A DNA stretch of 64,000 bases, taken from Massilia phosphatilytica. GTDB taxonomy: Bacteria > Pseudomonadota > Gammaproteobacteria > Burkholderiales > Burkholderiaceae_D. This document shows positions 15,488 through 25,117 of the stretch, in pieces. The notes under the pieces were generated by a model. The model was not told the origin of the DNA. It saw only the letters and a list, made by a program, of their open reading frames with translations, and searched no databases. The translations under genes and the position numbers were made by a program. The DNA is taken from assembly GCF_002968015.1 (NCBI RefSeq), contig NZ_PUIP01000002.1:1-64000 (forward strand). The letters are read 5' to 3'. Every line of letters starts with the position of its first letter. The stretch's first letter is position 1.

Positions 15488-15643
15488 GCTTTCCGGCTCT
15501 CCTCTTCCTCGTCGGATTCTTCCGAACTCGTCCTCAGAATTAGTTTCAGCAGCTAGTTAATTGGTTCTAGTCAACAGTTGCGCACTTGCACGTCCCTACA
15601 CTGGGCGGCTCGGGCGGCATGCCGCCTTCCTCGAGGACCTGCC

Positions 15644-17671
15644 ATGTTGTCGAACAAGGAAACGTCGCTGTCTCGTCACGTGTCGCGCGCACTCGGCCTG
15701 CTGGCCGCCGGACTCCAGGCCGGGGCACTGGCGCAGCAGAGCCCCGACCTGAACACCCTGCCGCTCGAACAATTACTCAACCTCGAGGTCGTCACGGCGT
15801 CGAAGATTCCGCAGAAGATCAGCGAGGCGCCCTCGTCCGTCACCGTGATCACGGCCGAGGACATCCGCCAGCGCGGCTACCGCACGCTCACCGACGTCCT
15901 GCAGAGCGTGCCCGGCATGACAGTGTCCTATGACCGCAACTACAACTACGCGAACATCCGCGGCCTGGGCAATCCGGGCGACCTGAACACGCGGCTGCTG
16001 ATCCTGATCGACGGCCGGCGCCTGAACGACGTCGTCTACGACCAGGGCGCCATCGGTACCGAGTTCCCGATCGACCTGGCCCTCATCGACCGCGTCGAAT
16101 TCGTGCCCGGCCCCGGCTCCGCCATCTACGGCAGCAGCGCGTTCTTCGGCGTGGTGAACGTGATCACGAAAAGCGGCGCGGCACTCAAGGGGCAGACCGT
16201 CAGCGTGGGCCGGTTCACGGGCGGCGGCCGCAAAGTGCACAACACGTACGGCCGCGGAACGCCCGGCGGCACCGAGCTGCTGCTGGGCGCCTCCGTGTAC
16301 GACAGCAAGGGACGCGACCTGTACTTTCCCGAATTCGACGACGCGGCCAGCAACCACGGCGTCGCCAGGGGGCTCGACTATGACCGCTACCACCGGCTGT
16401 TCGCGAAACTGAACGCGGGCGGCGTCGTGGCAGAGGCATATTTCGGCAGCCGCACGAAAGGCATCCCGACGGCGTCCTACGGCCAGCAGTTCAACGATCC
16501 GCGCAGCTGGTCACTCGACGAATACGCGGGGGCCGCCCTGTCCTGGCACCACACCGTCTCGGAGACGCTCGACCTGTTCGCCGGCGTGAGCGTCGCGCGC
16601 TACCGCTACCGCTCCGTCAACGTGACCGAACCGGCAAGCGAAGGCCTGACGTACAGCGTCGACACGGCCGAAAGCCTCAGCAGCGGCGCGGAAGTGCGTG
16701 TCATCAGCAGCGCCGTGCGCGGCCACAAGCTCATCGCCGGCGCGGAATACACGCGCGACAGCAAGCGGCAGATGGCGAACTACAACGTCGATCCGTACCG
16801 ACTCAACCTCGACGTCGCGCATCCCAAGCGGCAGACGGCCGTCTACCTGCAGGACGAGATGCGGCTCGGCCAGAGCGTCATCCTGAACACGGGCGTGCGC
16901 CACGACTACGATTCCGAAGGCGGTGCCACGACGAATCCGCGCGTGGCCCTGCTCTACAAGACGGCAAGCCAGGTGACGCTCAAGGCGCTGTATGGCACGG
17001 CCTTCCGCTCCGCCAACGCCTACGAACGCTATTACACATTCGACTTCCGGGCGAATCCGGCGCTGCGCTCGGAGCGCATCAAGACCTATGAACTGATCGC
17101 AGAGTACTTCCCGACCGACCGCTTCCGCGCCACGGCTTCCGTCTTCCAGTACCGCATGCGCGACATGCTGGCGCTGGCGACCGATCCGGACAACGGCTAC
17201 CTGATCTTCTCGAACATCGACGCGGCCCGCGCCACGGGCGTCGAACTGGAGGCCGAATGGCTGCGCGAAGACGGCAGCGCCCTCAAGGGCAGCGCGAATG
17301 TGCAGTCGGCGCGCAACGACGCCGATGGCGCCTGGCTGCCCAATTCGCCGCGCCGGCTGTTCAAGCTGAACTATGCGTTGCCGCCGCTCGGCGACCACCT
17401 GCGCGCGCACGCCGAGTACCGCTTCACGAGCCGGCGCCGCACGGTCCGGGGCGGCGACGTGGGAGGGTTTGGCGTCGTCGACCTGAACCTCGTGGGCACC
17501 GTGCCGGGCACGCATGTGGAACTGTCCGCCGGCGTGCTCAACGTCTTCGCCAGGCGCTACGCCGATTCCGCCAGCGAGGAACACTACGACAACAGCACGC
17601 CGCCGCGCCACCTCGACGCCATCGGGCAGGATGGGCGCGCCCTGCGTTTCATGGCGACAGTCAGGTTCTGA
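15644..17671 (+). CDS. TonB-dependent outer-membrane receptor
   Basis: 675 residues. A signal peptide ends near AQQ (about 31). A short N-terminal stretch typical of this receptor branch (LEQLLNLEVVTASK) is followed by the plug domain (VTVITAEDIRQRGYRTL to NVITKSG). A long beta-barrel then ends in a terminal aromatic, VRF. The start at 15644 is chosen for a GAGGA site 7 nt upstream. It is the first gene of an operon with a YfiR-family protein (2-bp gap) and a membrane GGDEF-EAL enzyme. It probably imports, or senses, an unknown ligand across the outer membrane and feeds the c-di-GMP module. No signal-receiver N-terminal extension for a sigma factor is present. Confidence 0.92.
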   Translation: MLSNKETSLSRHVSRALGLLAAGLQAGALAQQSPDLNTLPLEQLLNLEVVTASKIPQKISEAPSSVTVITAEDIRQRGYRTLTDVLQSVPGMTVSYDRNYNYANIRGLGNPGDLNTRLLILIDGRRLNDVVYDQGAIGTEFPIDLALIDRVEFVPGPGSAIYGSSAFFGVVNVITKSGAALKGQTVSVGRFTGGGRKVHNTYGRGTPGGTELLLGASVYDSKGRDLYFPEFDDAASNHGVARGLDYDRYHRLFAKLNAGGVVAEAYFGSRTKGIPTASYGQQFNDPRSWSLDEYAGAALSWHHTVSETLDLFAGVSVARYRYRSVNVTEPASEGLTYSVDTAESLSSGAEVRVISSAVRGHKLIAGAEYTRDSKRQMANYNVDPYRLNLDVAHPKRQTAVYLQDEMRLGQSVILNTGVRHDYDSEGGATTNPRVALLYKTASQVTLKALYGTAFRSANAYERYYTFDFRANPALRSERIKTYELIAEYFPTDRFRATASVFQYRMRDMLALATDPDNGYLIFSNIDAARATGVELEAEWLREDGSALKGSANVQSARNDADGAWLPNSPRRLFKLNYALPPLGDHLRAHAEYRFTSRRRTVRGGDVGGFGVVDLNLVGTVPGTHVELSAGVLNVFARRYADSASEEHYDNSTPPRHLDAIGQDGRALRFMATVRF

Positions 17672-17673
17672 CG

Positions 17674-18192
17674 ATGACGCGGCCCAGCCTCGCGCGCCTC
17701 CTGCTCCTGTGTTGCCTGCTGCTGCCGGCGGCTGCTCATGCACAAGCGGCCGACGAATACGCGGCCAAGGCGGCGTTCATCTACAACATCGCGCAGTTCA
17801 GCACCCTGCCGAACGTGAACGGCGTCGTGCGCCTGTGCGTGCTGGGGCGCGATCCGTTCGGCAGCGCACTCGCCACGCTGGAGGGCAAGCCGCTCGGGAA
17901 TGCGCGCCTGTCCATCCTTTACCCGCGCTCGGGTCCGGAGGCGCTGATGCAATGCCACATCCTGTACATCAGCGCGTCGGAGTCGGACGACATGACGGCG
18001 CTCGCGGACAACGCCCGCGCGGCCGGCGTGCTGACGATTGCCGATACCCGGGGCGCCGCGCGCAAGGGCGTGATGCTCGAACTGGTGCTGGACGACCGGC
18101 GCATCGCCTTCGAATTCAATGGCGCCGCGGCGCGCGGCGCGGGCGTCGTGCTCAGCTCGAAGGTGCTGCGGCTGGCGCGCGCCATCTATTAG
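17674..18192 (+). CDS. YfiR family periplasmic regulator (DUF4154)
   Basis: 172 residues. A signal peptide ends at AQA (about 25). The YfiR-type domain begins with DEYAAKAAFIYNIAQFSTLP and has the conserved order LCVLGRDPF, CHILYISASES, VLTIADTRG, LVLDDRRIAFEFN, and a C-terminal SSKVLRLARAIY. In Pseudomonas, YfiR holds the diguanylate cyclase YfiN inactive from the periplasm. The same job is likely here because the next gene, 15 bp downstream, encodes a membrane GGDEF protein with a periplasmic loop. Confidence 0.9.
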   Translation: MTRPSLARLLLLCCLLLPAAAHAQAADEYAAKAAFIYNIAQFSTLPNVNGVVRLCVLGRDPFGSALATLEGKPLGNARLSILYPRSGPEALMQCHILYISASESDDMTALADNARAAGVLTIADTRGAARKGVMLELVLDDRRIAFEFNGAAARGAGVVLSSKVLRLARAIY

Positions 18193-18207
18193 ACCGGGAC
18201 GGCGAGC

Positions 18208-20289
18208 ATGGAACAACTCATCGAATGGATCAACCGGCAAGCCCTGAGCACCAAGCTCAAATGGACCTACCTCGTCACGAGCGGCGGCGTGATGCTCCTG
18301 TCGACGCTGTTCCTGATCGGCATCCAGCTGTACTTCTTCACGGCCGCGCTGGTGCGGCAGACGCAGTCGCAGGCGACGATGGTGGGCGCGAACCTGACAG
18401 CCGCCATGGCCTTCGCCGACAGCGAGGCGGCTGGCGACATCCTGTCCGCCCTGCGCGTGGCGCCGGACGTGCAATCGGCCGTCGCCTATGACGCGAAAGG
18501 CAAGGCGTTCGTCAGCTTCGTGCGCGACCCGCAGTCGTCCCCCGACGCGCCCGCCGCGCACGACGCGCATGCGCGCGAGACGGTCGTGGATGTCCGCGGC
18601 GTCAGCGTCACGCGCCGGATCCAGGTCGGCAACCGCCTGCTCGGTACCGTGGTCGTGCGCAGCAGCGTGACGAGCGTGTACCACCAGCTCACGCTGTATC
18701 TCGCACTGGCGCTGCCGATGACGCTGGCCCTGCTCAGCCTCTCGTACTACGCGCTGTCGCGCCTGCAGCGCTACTTCACCGCCCCGATCCGCGCGCTGTC
18801 GGCGGTGAGCGAGCAGATCTCGCGCCAGGGCGATTATTCGCTGCGCGCCGAGGTGTCGCCGGCGGCGGACATCGGCCTGCTGGCACGCACGTTCAACGGC
18901 ATGCTGGACCGCATCCAGAAGCGCGAACGGGAACTCGAAGCGGAGATCAACGAACGCAAGCGCATCGAGGTCAAGCTGGACCGGCTGGCGCACTTCGATC
19001 CCGTCACGCAGCTCAACAACCGGCACTTCTTCAACGAACGGCTGGAATCCGTCCTCGCGCGCGCCCGCAAGTTCGACGAGCGCACGATCCTGATGTTCAT
19101 CGACCTGGACAACTTCAAGACCGTCAACGACACGCTCGGCCACGACATCGGCGACGAACTGCTGCGCCTCGTCTCGCGCCGGTTGTCGGAGGCGCTGCGC
19201 TTCGGCGACGTGCTGTCCCGCATCGGCGGCGACGAGTTCGGCATCATCCTCGAGAACGTGAGCCAGGTCGGCGTCGCGTCGATGATTGCGGAAAAATGCC
19301 TGGCCAAGCTGGCCGACCCGATCCACATCCACGGCCACGACATCCATATCGGCGCGTCGATCGGCATCAGTGTGTATCCGGACGACGCGACCGACATGCA
19401 CGCGCTGCTGAAATACGCCGACACCGCGATGTACTACGCGAAGAACGGCGGCAAGAACGCGTGGCGCACGTTCACGCCCAGCATGCGCGACGACGCGCAC
19501 AAGCGCTTCAAGCTGGACAACAACCTGCGGCGCGCGCTGGAACGCGACGAATTCGTGCTGCATTACCAGCCGCAGGTCGACCTCAAGACAGGCGACATCG
19601 TCGGCGTCGAAGCGCTGATCCGCTGGATCCATCCGCAACTGGGCATGGTCAGCCCCAACGACTTCATCCCCGTCGCCGAGGACACGGGCCTCATCGTGCC
19701 GATCGGCGAATGGGTGCTGCGCGAAGCATGCCGCGACCTGACGCGCTGGCACGCGGAGGGCCACCTGCTCCGCGTGGCCGTCAACCTGTCCGGCCGCCAG
19801 CTCAAGGAAAACGGGCTCGTCGCGTCCGTGCTCGCGACGCTGCGCGAGACCGACGTCGACCCGTGCTGGCTCGAACTGGAACTGACGGAGAGCATGCTGA
19901 TGGACGCCTCCACCGACATCGTCGACCGCCTGCATGCGCTGACGGACGCCGGCATCCAGCTCGCGATCGACGACTTCGGCACGGGCTATTCGTCGATGAG
20001 CTACCTGAAGACCTTCCCCGTGCGCGCGCTGAAGGTGGACCGCAGCTTCGTGCGCGGCCTGCCGCAGGATCCGGAAGACGCGGCCATCACGCGCGCGATC
20101 ATCGCGATGGCCCGCAGTCTCAAGATGGAGATCGTGGCCGAGGGCATCGAGACGCAGGAACAGCACGACTTCCTGCGCGCGCACGGCTGCGACAAATCGC
20201 AGGGCTATCTGTACGGCCGGCCGTGCGCGGCCGCGCAGATCGGGCAGATGCTCGCGCGCACGCGCGCGGGCACCTGCGAGGTCGACTGA
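18208..20289 (+). CDS. YfiN-like membrane protein with HAMP, GGDEF and EAL domains
   Basis: 693 residues. TM1 (about 18-48) is followed by a periplasmic CHASE8-like loop (50-155), TM2 (about 162-187), HAMP (188-240), GGDEF (about 265-430; RIGGDEFG intact, RFGD I-site just before) and EAL (about 445-690; VEALIRW, ELTESM, IDDFGTGYSS, AEGIET intact). The sensor part matches YfiN/TpbB-type cyclases, but here an EAL domain is added. It may therefore switch between synthesis and breakdown of c-di-GMP. YfiR is encoded just upstream. No YfiB lipoprotein gene follows; the TonB receptor takes that place in the operon. Confidence 0.92.
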   Translation: MEQLIEWINRQALSTKLKWTYLVTSGGVMLLSTLFLIGIQLYFFTAALVRQTQSQATMVGANLTAAMAFADSEAAGDILSALRVAPDVQSAVAYDAKGKAFVSFVRDPQSSPDAPAAHDAHARETVVDVRGVSVTRRIQVGNRLLGTVVVRSSVTSVYHQLTLYLALALPMTLALLSLSYYALSRLQRYFTAPIRALSAVSEQISRQGDYSLRAEVSPAADIGLLARTFNGMLDRIQKRERELEAEINERKRIEVKLDRLAHFDPVTQLNNRHFFNERLESVLARARKFDERTILMFIDLDNFKTVNDTLGHDIGDELLRLVSRRLSEALRFGDVLSRIGGDEFGIILENVSQVGVASMIAEKCLAKLADPIHIHGHDIHIGASIGISVYPDDATDMHALLKYADTAMYYAKNGGKNAWRTFTPSMRDDAHKRFKLDNNLRRALERDEFVLHYQPQVDLKTGDIVGVEALIRWIHPQLGMVSPNDFIPVAEDTGLIVPIGEWVLREACRDLTRWHAEGHLLRVAVNLSGRQLKENGLVASVLATLRETDVDPCWLELELTESMLMDASTDIVDRLHALTDAGIQLAIDDFGTGYSSMSYLKTFPVRALKVDRSFVRGLPQDPEDAAITRAIIAMARSLKMEIVAEGIETQEQHDFLRAHGCDKSQGYLYGRPCAAAQIGQMLARTRAGTCEVD

Positions 20290-20296
20290 CGTCCGG

Positions 20297-22138
20297 CTAC
20301 CACTCGATGACGACGGACGTCATGGCCGGCAGCGCCAGCGGCGCGCGCAGGTCGACGGCGGCGCCGGTCAGCACGTTGCGGCCCTGGCGCGCATCCCGCA
20401 CCATGCCCGCAAAGCGCGCCAGGTCCAGCTGCGTGGCCTGCCGGTTCTTGTTCAGCACGACCATCACCGTCTGCCTGCCGTCGTGGCGGAAGTAGACGTA
20501 GTGGCCGTCGCTGGGGATGTAGTGGGTCAGCTTGCCGTATTTGACGGCGGTACTCGTCTTGCGCCAGTTGAACAGCGTGCGCACGAGGTGCTGCATGTCG
20601 CGCTGCGCGTCCGTCAGGCCCGTGCCCGTGAACGCATTGACGGTGTCGCCCGCCCAGCCGCCCGGCATGTCCGCGCGCAGCACGCCGTCGGTGCGCTCCT
20701 TCGGGCCCTGGATCAGCATCTCGGTCCCGTAGAACATCTGCGGGATGCCGCGCGTCGTCGCCATCAGGATCAGGTCCGTTTTTAACAGATCGACGTTGCC
20801 GTCGACCTGCGCCAGCGCGCGCGGGCGGTCGTGGTTGTCCGGGAAGACCATCAATTTCAGCGGGTCCGCGTACAGGTAGTCGGCCGCGATGGTCTCGTAA
20901 ATCTTGACGAGACCCTGGCCGCCCTCTTCCGGCGCCGCCAGCGCTTTCGGGGCCGTGTCGACGAGCGGGAAGTCCATCACGGACGGCAGGCCGGAGCGGA
21001 AACCATCGCGGTTGACGACGCCCTTCTGCCAGTACGCGACCATGTACGGGCGGTCGTCCATCTCCTCGCCGACGACGTTCAGGTGCGGATATTCCGCGAA
21101 CACGGCGCGGTTCCAGTCGTTCAGGAAGGCCGGGTCGGCATACGAATACGTGTCTTCGCGGATGCCCGACAGGTTCGCGTACTCGATCCACCACAGCGTA
21201 TTCTGGATCAGGTAGCGGGCCAGCAGCTTGTTCTTCTGGTTCACGTCCGGCATGGCGGCATCGAACCAGCCGTCGACGAAGCGCGCCTTGTCTTCCGGCG
21301 CAGCGTGGATGTCCTGGGCCACCGTGTGCTGGTTGTTGGTCTTGACGAAGGTGGTGCCGTGGTTGATCCAGTCGGACGACGGCATGTCCTGCATCCACCA
21401 ATGCCCCGTGCCGATGTGGTTCACGACGACGTCGTGAATGACGCCGATGCCGCGCGCGTTGGCCGCGGCCACGTAGTTGCGGTAATCCTCGTTGCTGCCG
21501 AAGCGCGGGTCGACCTTGTAGCAATCGGTCAATGCATAGCCGTGGTACGAATACGCCTGCTGGTTGTTTTCCAGGAGCGGCGTGGGCCAGACCATCGTGA
21601 ACCCGAGGTTGCGGATGTAGTCGAGCTGTGCCTGCATGCCCGCCAGGTCGCCGCCGTGGCGTTTATCCGGACCGCTCCGGTCGCTCTTCTCGCGCATGCC
21701 GGCATCGTCATTGGCCGGGTTCCCGTTCGCAAAGCGGTCGGGGACGATCAGGTAGACGGCGTCACCCGAATCGAACCCGCGCCGGGCCGCCGATCCCTGG
21801 CGGCGCGCTTCCAGACGGTAGGGGACCGTCGTCACCACGTCCCTGCCGCGCTTGAATTGCAGCTTGAATTCGCCCGGCTTCGTGGTCGCGCCGATCTTGA
21901 GGTTCACGAACAGGAAGTTCGGATTGTCCGTGCGCTCGACGCTAGCGATGCGCACGCCGGGATAAGCCAGCGCCGGCTCCAGCTCGGCGATCTTCTCGCC
22001 ATGCACCATCACCTGCAGGTCGGACCACGTCATGCCGACCCACCAGTTCATCGGTTCCACGTGCTGGATGGCGTACGGCGCCGCACCGGCCCACAGGGCG
22101 GGCAGCAGGGCCGAGATGGCAAGAACGACCTTCTTCAT
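20297..22138 (-). CDS. Secreted GH13 cyclomaltodextrinase / neopullulanase-type alpha-glucanase
   Basis: 613 residues. The signal peptide is 1-19. An N-terminal beta domain of CBM34/cyclomaltodextrinase type (20-115) precedes the (beta/alpha)8 catalytic domain. The GH13 triad is complete: Asp329 in GIREDTYSY, Glu358 in VVGEEMDD, Asp437 in FPDNHDRPR. The conserved VVVNHIG region is also present. The C-terminal beta domain ends in VVIEW. It cleaves maltodextrins, pullulan or cyclodextrins, and resembles SusA-type periplasmic enzymes in layout. It stands alone and is divergent from yigZ, with an imperfect inverted repeat in the shared promoter region. Confidence 0.92.
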   Translation of the reverse strand: MKKVVLAISALLPALWAGAAPYAIQHVEPMNWWVGMTWSDLQVMVHGEKIAELEPALAYPGVRIASVERTDNPNFLFVNLKIGATTKPGEFKLQFKRGRDVVTTVPYRLEARRQGSAARRGFDSGDAVYLIVPDRFANGNPANDDAGMREKSDRSGPDKRHGGDLAGMQAQLDYIRNLGFTMVWPTPLLENNQQAYSYHGYALTDCYKVDPRFGSNEDYRNYVAAANARGIGVIHDVVVNHIGTGHWWMQDMPSSDWINHGTTFVKTNNQHTVAQDIHAAPEDKARFVDGWFDAAMPDVNQKNKLLARYLIQNTLWWIEYANLSGIREDTYSYADPAFLNDWNRAVFAEYPHLNVVGEEMDDRPYMVAYWQKGVVNRDGFRSGLPSVMDFPLVDTAPKALAAPEEGGQGLVKIYETIAADYLYADPLKLMVFPDNHDRPRALAQVDGNVDLLKTDLILMATTRGIPQMFYGTEMLIQGPKERTDGVLRADMPGGWAGDTVNAFTGTGLTDAQRDMQHLVRTLFNWRKTSTAVKYGKLTHYIPSDGHYVYFRHDGRQTVMVVLNKNRQATQLDLARFAGMVRDARQGRNVLTGAAVDLRAPLALPAMTSVVIEW

Positions 22139-22159
22139 GTTGTCTCCCTAGTAATTTGT

Positions 22160-22222
22160 AGTAAAGTAACATGTGATTAGGCATAAATTCAAGCCATATC
22201 GGGTATTCCATGTAGTTTTACT
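22160..22222. promoter_or_regulatory. Imperfect inverted repeat between the GH13 gene and yigZ
   Basis: AGTAAAGTAACATG at 22160-22173 is the inverse of CATGTAGTTTTACT at 22209-22222 with 11 of 14 matches. The region is AT-rich against a GC-rich background, as expected of a divergent promoter with regulator sites. No known motif is assigned. Confidence 0.25.
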
Positions 22223-22265
22223 TCTTTATGCGATCCATGTGGAAATACAGTAAGCTGTACGCCCC

Positions 22266-22880
22266 ATGCCGCAGACCATCCTCACCCCCGTCCACCACGA
22301 ACTGATCATCAAGAAAAGCCGCTTCATCGCCTGCGTCCAGCCGATGCCCGACCGGGCCGGTGCGCAAAAGATCGTCGCGGGGCTGCGGGCCGACCATCCC
22401 GGCGCCGCACACGTGTGCTGGGCGCTGCTGGCGGGCGGGCAATCGGCGGCCGTCGACGATGGCGAGCCGAGCGGCACGGCCGGCCGTCCCATGCTGGACG
22501 TGCTACGCCACCAGGACCTGGAAGGCGTGCTGGCGACCGTCGTGCGCTATTTCGGCGGCATCAAGCTGGGCGCGGGCGGCCTCGTGCGCGCCTACACGGA
22601 CAGCGTCGCCCAGGCGCTGCTGGGCGCGCAGAAAATCGCGATCATCCGCCAGCGCCACCTCCGCTGCGACGCGTCTTACCCGCTCGAAGGTCTCATCCGG
22701 CGCGAACTGGAGGCCGCCGGCGCCACGCTGGATGCCGTCCAGCATGCGGACGCCGTCTCGTTCGCGTTCCACCTGCCGGACGACAAGGCCGCGGCGCTTA
22801 TTTCCCGGCTGAACGAAGCGGGCAATGGCCGGATCCTGTGGATCGGGGAAAACGACGACCCGCAAGCGGACTCGGCCTGA
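22266..22880 (+). CDS. yigZ: IMPACT/YigZ family protein
   Basis: 204 residues, the normal family length. The N-terminal UPF0029 domain contains KKSRFIACV and the signature DDGEPSGTAGRPMLDVL followed by VVRYFGGIKLGAGGLVRAY. A C-terminal DUF1949-type ferredoxin-like domain follows. The family is widespread; a role in translation control by analogy with eukaryotic IMPACT has been proposed but not settled. The gene is single, divergent from the GH13 gene. Confidence 0.95.
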   Translation: MPQTILTPVHHELIIKKSRFIACVQPMPDRAGAQKIVAGLRADHPGAAHVCWALLAGGQSAAVDDGEPSGTAGRPMLDVLRHQDLEGVLATVVRYFGGIKLGAGGLVRAYTDSVAQALLGAQKIAIIRQRHLRCDASYPLEGLIRRELEAAGATLDAVQHADAVSFAFHLPDDKAAALISRLNEAGNGRILWIGENDDPQADSA

Positions 22881-22903
22881 TACCGCTATCATGTGAAGCT
22901 ATA

Positions 22904-22959
22904 CCGGACATCACGACTCGAAAGCGGACTCGCCTGTCGCGAGCCGCCATAATGTCCGG
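22904..22959. repeat. Inverted repeat CCGGACAT / ATGTCCGG upstream of the MFS gene
   Basis: Perfect 8-nt arms at 22904-22911 and 22952-22959 flank a 40-nt centre. They lie in the leader of the MFS transporter gene and may be an operator pair; no T-run makes it a terminator. Confidence 0.3.
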
Positions 22960-22983
22960 CTTCCTCCAGCAAAGACTACACAC

Positions 22984-24153
22984 ATGATCAAGAAGAGCCT
23001 GGCGCCTCTCGCCCTGGGCGGTTTCGGTATCGGCATGACGGAATTCGTCATGATGGGCATCCTGCCCGATATCGCGACCGGCCTGGACATTTCCATTCCC
23101 CAAGCGGGCTATCTGATTTCGGCGTATGCGGTCGGCGTGGTCGTGGGCGCGCCGACGCTCGTCAGCATGCTGTCGCACCGCCCGCCGCGCAGCGTGCTGA
23201 TCTGGTTCATGCTGATGTTCACCGCATTCAACGCGCTGTCCGCGTTCGCACCGAATTTCCATACGATGCTGTTGTTCCGCTTCCTGGCCGGCCTGCCGCA
23301 CGGCGCCTTCTTCGGCGTGGGCGCCGTCGTCGCCACGCGCCTCGCGGACAAGGGCAAGGAAGCGGCGGCCCTCGCCAGCATGTTCTCCGGCCTGACGATC
23401 GCGAACGTACTCGGCGTGCCGGCCGGCACCTGGCTCGGCCACAACATGAGCTGGCGCTTCGTGTTCCTGATCGTGGCCGCCATCGGCCTCGCGACGATGA
23501 TCATGCTGCACAAGCTGATCCCGTATTTCGAGGCGACGCCGGGCGCCGGCCTGCGCCAGGACCTGAAAATCTTCCGCAAGCCGAACCTGTGGCTGGCGCT
23601 GGGCATCACGTCGATCGGCACGGGCGGCTTCTTCGCCTGGCTCAGCTACATCGCCCCGCTGCTGACGGACGTGACGCACTTCCACGCCAACACGATCCCG
23701 CTGATCATGACGGCGGTGGGCGTCGGCATGACGGTCGGCGTGAACGTGGGCGGCAAGCTGGCGGACCGCGTGCCGCCGCTGACCGCGATCATCCTTCTCC
23801 TGATCTCGATGGTCGCCCTGCTGTGCATGAACGCGCTGCTCGCGTCGTCGCAGCCGGCGATGATGGTGCTGGCGTTCGCCGTCGGCGCGAATGCGCTGGC
23901 GCTGGGGCCGCCGATCCAGATGCTGCTGATCGAGCACTCGCGCGAAGCGGAGATGCTGGGCTCGTCGCTGGGCCAGTCCGGCTTCAACATCGGCAATGCG
24001 CTGGGCGCGTTCCTCGGCGGGATTCCGCTGACCCTGGGCTATTCGTATGCGTCGCCGCAGTGGGTGGCGGCGAGTCTCGCATTGTGCGGCGTCGTGCTGG
24101 CGCTCGCGATGCGGGCGCACGGACGGCGGGCTACCGTGGCGGTGCCTGCTTAA
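22984..24153 (+). CDS. MFS efflux transporter (AraJ/DHA1 type)
   Basis: 389 residues with 12 predicted membrane helices. The N-terminal GGFGIGMTEFVMMGILPDIA is the typical TM1 motif of AraJ-like sugar or drug efflux proteins (G-x-TEF-x2-MGILP). Motif A-like HRPPRSVLIWF lies between TM2 and TM3. It probably exports sugars or small toxic compounds by proton antiport. The start has only a weak ribosome-binding site. The stop overlaps by 4 bp the end of the convergent PEP-CTERM gene. Confidence 0.9.
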   Translation: MIKKSLAPLALGGFGIGMTEFVMMGILPDIATGLDISIPQAGYLISAYAVGVVVGAPTLVSMLSHRPPRSVLIWFMLMFTAFNALSAFAPNFHTMLLFRFLAGLPHGAFFGVGAVVATRLADKGKEAAALASMFSGLTIANVLGVPAGTWLGHNMSWRFVFLIVAAIGLATMIMLHKLIPYFEATPGAGLRQDLKIFRKPNLWLALGITSIGTGGFFAWLSYIAPLLTDVTHFHANTIPLIMTAVGVGMTVGVNVGGKLADRVPPLTAIILLLISMVALLCMNALLASSQPAMMVLAFAVGANALALGPPIQMLLIEHSREAEMLGSSLGQSGFNIGNALGAFLGGIPLTLGYSYASPQWVAASLALCGVVLALAMRAHGRRATVAVPA

Positions 24154-25097
24154 GCGCTACGGCGCTTCCTTCGCGCCACACCCGCCGCCGCGAGCCCGGC
24201 CAGCACCAGCGCGATACTGCCCGGCTCCGGCACCCGGGCCGACGCCGCGTCCCCACCCGCATCGAGCTTCAATCCGGCGATATCGACCGGATTGAAGTAA
24301 TGATTGGCATTGACCTGGACGGTGGACGACCAGGTATCGACAATCACGTTCCCGTTGATGACACCCCAGTTCGCCGTCTGCGTCGCATACGGCGCCAGCA
24401 CGCTGCCGATCACGCCACGCACGTCGACGGTCTGCGCTTCGTAGAAGTTGAACAGCACGTTGTAGCCGGCGAGCGGCTGGAAGCTGATGCCACCGTTGTT
24501 GAAGGTGCCCGCGCTGCCGCTCACGTTGAAGACGAGCGTCTCCCCCGGCACCAGTTTCTCCAGCGTCCAGCTGCTGGAATTCGCGAAGATATCGGACGAC
24601 ACGTTGAAAATGTCGACGCCACCCTTGCCACTGCCCGTCACCTGCACGCCGCTCCACAGCCGCGTCACCGCGCCTGTCGCGTCGAGCCCGGACAATGCGT
24701 CGGCAACGCCCTTGTAGTAAGTCGACGCGGCCTTGAAGTCGACCGGATTGCTGGTTGCCGCCTGCGGCGCCGCGGCCCACGTCAGCGAACTGGTGCCGCC
24801 CACATAGGCCTTGCCGTTCTCGATCGAACCGCCCTGCAACGACAGGTTGCCGCCTGCGACAAGGGCGTAGCCGTCCTTGCCGAACGCATCCTTGTCGTTG
24901 TGGTTGATCGAATAGCTGGAAATCGTCACGTTGCCGCCGGCCACGACTGCGCCCTCGACGTCGCTGGATGGCGCCGTGAAGTCGCGGATCGCGTACAGGT
25001 TCGCGCCGCCGACTGGTGCCATCAGATTCAGCACGGCCGCGTGGGCGGAACCTGTACCGAGGATGGCGACAGCGAAGGCGATCGGGGCAACGCGCAT
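24150..25097 (-). CDS. Choice-of-anchor A family PEP-CTERM protein
   Basis: 315 residues from the ATG at 25097 (a TTG four codons earlier is possible). A signal peptide is cut near AHAA. The choice-of-anchor A domain is marked by APSSDVEGAVVAGGN near the N-terminus, FNVSG and the Asn/Gly-rich beta repeats ending in GNVIVDTW and VNANHYF. A classic sorting tail follows: VPEPGS, a hydrophobic helix, RRKRRSA. It is likely moved to the cell surface or biofilm matrix by exosortase. Its promoter carries two AATGATTCTC repeats that resemble Fur sites. Confidence 0.9.
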   Translation of the reverse strand: MRVAPIAFAVAILGTGSAHAAVLNLMAPVGGANLYAIRDFTAPSSDVEGAVVAGGNVTISSYSINHNDKDAFGKDGYALVAGGNLSLQGGSIENGKAYVGGTSSLTWAAAPQAATSNPVDFKAASTYYKGVADALSGLDATGAVTRLWSGVQVTGSGKGGVDIFNVSSDIFANSSSWTLEKLVPGETLVFNVSGSAGTFNNGGISFQPLAGYNVLFNFYEAQTVDVRGVIGSVLAPYATQTANWGVINGNVIVDTWSSTVQVNANHYFNPVDIAGLKLDAGGDAASARVPEPGSIALVLAGLAAAGVARRKRRSA

Positions 25098-25117
25098 GAT
25101 ATTTCTCAATAGAAATT

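Noticed and set aside
17584..20184. 866-codon open frame opposite the YfiR/GGDEF-EAL operon
   Set aside because: Shadow of the plus-strand genes, which carry complete family motifs.
20307..20323. ATGACGACGGACGTCAT, similar to the XRE operators
   Set aside because: It lies inside the C-terminal coding region of the GH13 gene, far from a promoter; the match is probably chance.
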